IMG/VR virus record: IMGVR_UViG_3300040808_000457
Location: 1-25,652 of that record
Reading direction: 5' to 3' (one strand)
DNA length: 25,652 nt
From: a virus
The translations under genes and the position numbers were made by a program. A model generated the notes under the pieces. The model worked only from the letters and a program-made list of their open reading frames with translations, did not search any database and had not been told where the DNA came from. Shown piece by piece: positions 22,038 through 25,652 of this stretch. The number at the start of each line of letters is the position of its first letter. Position 1 is the stretch's first letter.

Positions 22038-23048
22038 TTATAGGATGTCGCCCCTGAGGCGCTTCAGCGTGGCCTCTGGGAGCGCTGAGAACTCTTCCTC
22101 AGTCATATTAGAGATGTCAGCTGCCCGCTCTCCACGGGACGCAGAGGACTCCCCAGGCAGCTCCGGAGGCTGAGATGCCGCCGCTTTGAGCTTACGGCTC
22201 ACTTCTGCGCGCTTTTTAGCCACTTCATCCGCCTGTTTCGGTGCCGCTTGGGTAGCAAGCGACGGTGCTTCGCTAGAGGAGTCTAGACCGTACTCTTTAA
22301 TCACGTACTTTGCAGCCTTCGATAGCGCTGCAACGGCGTTTTCACCCTTAACAATGAAGGCGTCGCGCAAATCGATGACTTCCTGGGTGTACTCTTCGCT
22401 GTAATCGGGGCTAGAACGGTCGAAAACCGGGAAATTAGCTTCCAGATCGGACGCGGCCTGCTGCAAAGCGGTCATCTGCTGGTTCTGAGTGACCTTTTGC
22501 TCCATTTTCTGAGCCATTTCGTACTCAATCTGAGCACGTTCGGCCCGACGCATCTCCGCACGGAGTGCTGCAGCCTTCTGAGACTCCCCATCAAGCAGTA
22601 AGTTCTGGTATTCGATTTCTTTGGCTTCGAAATCGTAGGTCTCGGGAGCATTTTCCACCTGCTCCTTAGCCGCCATGAGGTCATCCAGCTGCTTTTGGAG
22701 CGCTTTCTGCTTGGCAAGCACCTCATCGAGCCGTGATTTCGGCACCATGGGCTTCTTCTGCTCAGGTTCGTCCTCAATTTCGGGCTCTTCGGCCTCAATT
22801 TCGGGCTCTTCCCCTAAGGCAGACGGTTCATTCTCGTCTACTTCAGAGGCTTCGGGGTCTTCCGGCTCCTCTCCCAAAGCAGAGGGCTCGTCTTCGTCTT
22901 CGTCTTCGTCGATTTCAGGCTCAGGAGCCGGAGTAGGTTCCTGATCGAGCCCAAAGTTCATGTCCAACCGGTCGTTGGCGCCTTCCTCAAGCTGGTCGGC
23001 CCCCGGCATGCGGTCGAAAGTTACTGTCTTGTCCTGAGCTTCGCTCAT
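22038..23048 (-). CDS. Capsid scaffolding protein
   Basis: A 336-residue acidic, helical protein between portal and capsid, the standard place for a scaffold. Residues 20-95 are extremely Glu/Asp-rich with repeats of EPSALGEEPE and PEIE. Residues about 100-205 form a long coiled coil (KSRLDEVLAKQKALQKQLDD, ALRAEMRRAERAQIEYEMAQ). The C-terminal third includes an Ala/Lys/Arg helix (ADEVAKKRAEVSRKLKAA) and ends LPEATLKRLRGDIL, a plausible basic capsid-binding helix. Scaffolds are sequence-variable, so the call rests on position, charge and coiled coil. ATG 23048 has a TAGGAG ribosome binding site whose TAG is the portal stop. Confidence 0.85.
   Translation of the reverse strand: MSEAQDKTVTFDRMPGADQLEEGANDRLDMNFGLDQEPTPAPEPEIDEDEDEDEPSALGEEPEDPEASEVDENEPSALGEEPEIEAEEPEIEDEPEQKKPMVPKSRLDEVLAKQKALQKQLDDLMAAKEQVENAPETYDFEAKEIEYQNLLLDGESQKAAALRAEMRRAERAQIEYEMAQKMEQKVTQNQQMTALQQAASDLEANFPVFDRSSPDYSEEYTQEVIDLRDAFIVKGENAVAALSKAAKYVIKEYGLDSSSEAPSLATQAAPKQADEVAKKRAEVSRKLKAAASQPPELPGESSASRGERAADISNMTEEEFSALPEATLKRLRGDIL
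22772..22811. repeat. Two 19-bp direct repeats in the scaffold gene
   Basis: Identical 19-bp copies lie at 22772-22790 and 22793-22811, 21 bases (7 codons) apart. They encode the two PEIE units of the acidic domain. The period preserves frame, so slippage would only lengthen or shorten the acidic linker. Confidence 0.85.
22888..22911. repeat. Hexanucleotide microsatellite coding for Glu-Asp
   Basis: The plus strand repeats tcgtct/cgtctt about four times, encoding the EDEDEDE stretch of the scaffold. It is a slippage-prone, frame-preserving repeat and could vary in length between related phages. Confidence 0.8.
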
Positions 23049-23057
23049 GTCAATCTC

Positions 23058-25235
23058 CTATTGATTAATCGGGGGCCGCACGTTCGGAATGTTTACCGGC
23101 TGCGGTTGTTGAGGCTGCTGGTTCTGCTGCTTAGCAGCCGTCTGCATCGCCGTAGCAGCGATTCGAGTAGCCGCCGCAGTCTCTTGCTGCGAGCGACGGG
23201 TCTGGTTGGTGAGGTCTGCAAGCTCACGCCGCAAGTCGAGTTCCTGCTGCTTCATGGCCATCTTGCTCTGCAGCTCGGCCATACGTAGCTGCGGGCTGAC
23301 ATCTGCGGTGTCCTGCACTTTGGCGATGTTGATCGCGGCCTCGGACTGCAGCTTCTGGACCTCTGCCTGCAGCTTACCCAGCTCAAGCTGCGCCTGCTGC
23401 ATGGCCATCTGCGCCTGCATGGCCTGGACCTCTGCCTGCTCAGGCGTCGGCGGCTCCTGACCCGTGAGCGCACGGATGCGCTTGGCCAGCTCCTGCTTAC
23501 GAGCCAGGTGGCTGTACTCAATGATGGCGTCGTCAGGAATAGCCACCCCGATTTGCCGCATGTTGAGCGCTTCAGCGAACTGCACCTCGTCGAAGCTATC
23601 ACGGGCCGGAGCCGTGGCTATCACAACGTCATATTCCCCTAGGGTCAAGTCGTTGACGATGCGGCCCTCGGGGGTCATCTCGTTGATGATCATGGGCTCA
23701 CGAGGCTGAAGCGGGTCATCCTCGTTGGTGATCATGATGATCCGCTGCTCGGTGTAGAAGCTCTGGATGAGGTTCAGCACCTTCTCGGCCAGATAGTGGC
23801 GGGCCTTACGCAGGTTATCCAGGGGCACCTGAATCATGATAACGCCACGATTCTGCTTGGCCTGGATGGCTACGCCGGACACCTCAGCGCTGTCCGACCC
23901 CAGCATGGAGTCGTTGATGCCGCTGATGGTTTTGATGTTCAACGCGGCTTTCTGGCTGATGCGGTCTAGGCCAGTAGGAATCTGGTTGGGCGGGATCTTA
24001 GAGGGCGGGTTGGACCCACGGTTGTATTCCAGCACGAGACCGGTCTCAGCCCCGTGCTCCTCTAGATCGTCTGCCGTCATCCCGACCAACGAGCCGCTTT
24101 CGACGACCCACCCGCTGTTAGCGGTAGTGTTGACGATGTGCAGCTCCTGGCTCGCAATCTTGTTCAGCTGCTCCTGGGGAGACAGCAGGTTGCGGACCAT
24201 TCCGAAAGGACGACCACGGCGGAAGTACGCGAAATAAGGAACAACTGTGAAGTCATTGTAGGGCGACCAATCGTCGTGCAGGACCACCTTGTCGCAGGTC
24301 ACGGTCCAGCGAACGCGGCGCTTCACCTTAGAGATGATATCTAGCCCGTGCTGCTTGGCGAACTTCTTCGCTTTTGCGTCCGACCAAGCCTCGGGCACAT
24401 CTCGTTGGTCGCCCGTAAGCGGGTCCACGTAGCAGTCGACGCGGTGCATGCGCCGGTGCTGTCGCTCAATGACCCGCAACGCGCGCACATTCCGGTATTC
24501 ATCATCCCCAGGAACGCCCGCCCCAAAGTAGTCGTCAGTTTGATCAAGGTCGCCATAACGAGTTTCTTCGTACTCTATCGAGTCTCTCCCGAAGCTGTTG
24601 CCGTTCTCTGCGATGAAGCGCAACTCTTCGGCTTTTTTCTTCCCGTACAGCTCTTCGATTTCGTCGAGAGTCATCCATTTCGTTTCAAAGACCTCGTTCC
24701 ACGTTTTGGGATCGTAGTCCTTGGCGTCCGGATCGATAAGGATGTCCAACGGATCTTTAGCCATGATCCGAATTTCGCCTTCCACATGGTCACTGAAGTC
24801 CATGCGGACGTCAAAGAACCCACGACCGTCCATGATGAGGCCGTCGCTGAACACCTGCTGCTCGACCCAGTCGAGCTTGTTGTTGTCCGCGATCTGCATG
24901 TACAGCTTGGTCAGCGTGTTAGCTACGTCGCTGTCGCCATTGCGCCGGGGCTTGAAGCGCACATCTGCACGGCGCGTGGACTGTTCTCCAAGGACCGTGT
25001 TCACGGTCGGGAGGATGGTGTTGATGGTCAGGGCGGGACGGCCCTGGGCCTCAAGAGCAGAGAGGTCCGCCTCGTCCCACTGGTCGCCACGATAGTAGGC
25101 GTCGCACTTCTTGGCCGTTTCAATGTACTCAAGGTGACCGTTGTCACGGGCTCGGATGTATCGATCCCACTGACGGCTGGCGACTTCCTGTTGTTCGCCG
25201 GGGGTCATTCGCTTAGCACTTTTAGTAATGGCCAT
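23058..25235 (-). CDS. Portal protein (P22-like)
   Basis: A 725-residue portal; twelve copies form the DNA gateway at one capsid vertex. The N-terminal half is typical of P22-type portals: YYRGDQWDEADLSALEAQGR, PALTINTILPTVNTVLGEQS, DPLDILIDPDAKDYD. Later come RPFGMVRNLLSPQEQLNKIA and SGVAIQAKQNRG. The C-terminal 120 residues are Gln/Ala/Leu-rich coiled coil (MQAQMAMQQAQLELGKLQAE) and end in a Gln/Pro tail, comparable with a barrel region entering the capsid. ATG at 25235 starts one base after the terminase TAA (TAATATG); a GTG three codons earlier (25244) is possible. There is only a weak ribosome binding site, so coupling with the terminase gene is likely. Confidence 0.95.
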   Translation of the reverse strand: MAITKSAKRMTPGEQQEVASRQWDRYIRARDNGHLEYIETAKKCDAYYRGDQWDEADLSALEAQGRPALTINTILPTVNTVLGEQSTRRADVRFKPRRNGDSDVANTLTKLYMQIADNNKLDWVEQQVFSDGLIMDGRGFFDVRMDFSDHVEGEIRIMAKDPLDILIDPDAKDYDPKTWNEVFETKWMTLDEIEELYGKKKAEELRFIAENGNSFGRDSIEYEETRYGDLDQTDDYFGAGVPGDDEYRNVRALRVIERQHRRMHRVDCYVDPLTGDQRDVPEAWSDAKAKKFAKQHGLDIISKVKRRVRWTVTCDKVVLHDDWSPYNDFTVVPYFAYFRRGRPFGMVRNLLSPQEQLNKIASQELHIVNTTANSGWVVESGSLVGMTADDLEEHGAETGLVLEYNRGSNPPSKIPPNQIPTGLDRISQKAALNIKTISGINDSMLGSDSAEVSGVAIQAKQNRGVIMIQVPLDNLRKARHYLAEKVLNLIQSFYTEQRIIMITNEDDPLQPREPMIINEMTPEGRIVNDLTLGEYDVVIATAPARDSFDEVQFAEALNMRQIGVAIPDDAIIEYSHLARKQELAKRIRALTGQEPPTPEQAEVQAMQAQMAMQQAQLELGKLQAEVQKLQSEAAINIAKVQDTADVSPQLRMAELQSKMAMKQQELDLRRELADLTNQTRRSQQETAAATRIAATAMQTAAKQQNQQPQQPQPVNIPNVRPPINQ

Positions 25236-25236
25236 A

Positions 25237-25652
25237 TTACGCACTCATCGCTGAACGTTGGCGAGGCGTCTTACCAATATAGTCGAGCCTGTCTCGCCAG
25301 GAAGGCTCGCGGATCACGGGGGCGCTGTAGGTCGAGAACTCCGTCATCATGAGGCCCAACCACGCCAGAGCGTCGACTTGGTCGTCATGCACTCCATTCG
25401 GGAACCGCAGCAGCTCTGCTACCAACGGCCCCGTAAAAATCTCGTTGCGCGGCAGGAACACCATGCCCTGCTGCATCCGGCCCTGGATAGCACGAGCCCG
25501 TGCCTCCTTATCCCTGCGCCCCGTTTTAAGATCCTTGAAGTACGCTTCGTAGAGCCCTCGCTCACGAACGCGTTTCTCCAAAAATGGTCCAAGGGCCATC
25601 TCAATGTGCCCTTTTTCAATGCCAATGATCGACGGTTTCCACTGTTCATACA
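25237..25652 (-). CDS. terL: Terminase large subunit, C-terminal part (right edge)
   Basis: The open frame runs from the window edge and ends TAA at 25237-25239. The visible 137 residues are the C-terminal end of the nuclease domain (IIGIEKGHIEMALGPFLEKR, then FPNGVHDDQVDALAWLGLMM). HDDQVDAL carries the acidic residues of the RNase H-like nuclease that cuts packaged DNA. The N-terminal ATPase part lies outside the window. An ATG at 25599 gives a shorter in-frame reading but is an internal Met, because the frame continues upstream with conserved residues. The packaging motor docks on the portal encoded immediately after. Confidence 0.95.
   Translation of the reverse strand, partial: YEQWKPSIIGIEKGHIEMALGPFLEKRVRERGLYEAYFKDLKTGRRDKEARARAIQGRMQQGMVFLPRNEIFTGPLVAELLRFPNGVHDDQVDALAWLGLMMTEFSTYSAPVIREPSWRDRLDYIGKTPRQRSAMSA

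Noticed and set aside
24348-25352. Plus-strand open frame (334 residues) opposite the portal and terminase genes
   Set aside because: It spans the junction of two certain minus-strand genes and has no protein features; shadow frame.

Overview
The window is a stretch of late genes from a tailed double-stranded DNA phage. Every gene I can support lies on the minus strand, so the biological reading order runs from high to low coordinates. The set is a P22-type portal, a capsid protein resembling the N4-gp56/DUF4043 family, two short head-tail adaptor-like proteins, and four or five internal/ejection-type proteins including a 1784-residue giant. There is no tape measure, sheath, tail-tube or baseplate-hub gene. 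This points to a podovirus-like particle. Several tail-tip modules and the small lysine-rich proteins resemble ones I know from marine (cyano- and pelagi-) phages, so an aquatic bacterial host is likely. The host species cannot be read from the sequence. No tRNA, integrase, CRISPR array or insertion sequence is seen.

Region by region, in transcription order. (1) Packaging and head: terminase large subunit C-terminus (cut by the right edge), portal, acidic scaffold. (2) A cassette of five tiny, very basic proteins (22025 down to 20966), three of whose junctions overlap by a single base; one of the five is a 38-residue protein with four cysteines. (3) A 254-base non-coding, hairpin-rich leader, then the major capsid gene with the strongest ribosome binding site in the window, then a perfect 11-bp hairpin with a UUCG loop just after the capsid stop. 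(4) Head-tail joining: a 122-residue protein and two adaptor-like proteins. (5) Ejection block (17803 to 8753): five genes all in the same reading frame. They end in the giant protein, which carries a HELGH zinc-metallopeptidase motif. (6) Lysis: a small membrane protein (holin-like) and a T4-type (GH24) lysozyme. (7) Tail tip and host recognition (7820 to 1): a BppU-like domain protein, a fibre of 18-residue repeats, a small structural protein, an 869-residue fibre with six DDSHNH repeats, two small tail proteins, a beta-propeller plus glycine-rich adhesin, a tail assembly chaperone-like protein, and a partial protein at the left edge.

The genes are packed almost without gaps. Many stop codons are part of the next gene's ribosome binding site (TAGGAG at four junctions), or sit one base from the next ATG (TGATATG at three, TAATATG at one). 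This suggests one long, translationally coupled late transcript, with the capsid expressed at a separate level by the structured leader and the hairpin that flank it.

The parts most worth following up are the basic mini-protein cassette, the structured leader with competing hairpins, the metallopeptidase in the giant ejection protein, the same-frame gene string with a weak GTG start, and the module shuffling in the tail fibres.
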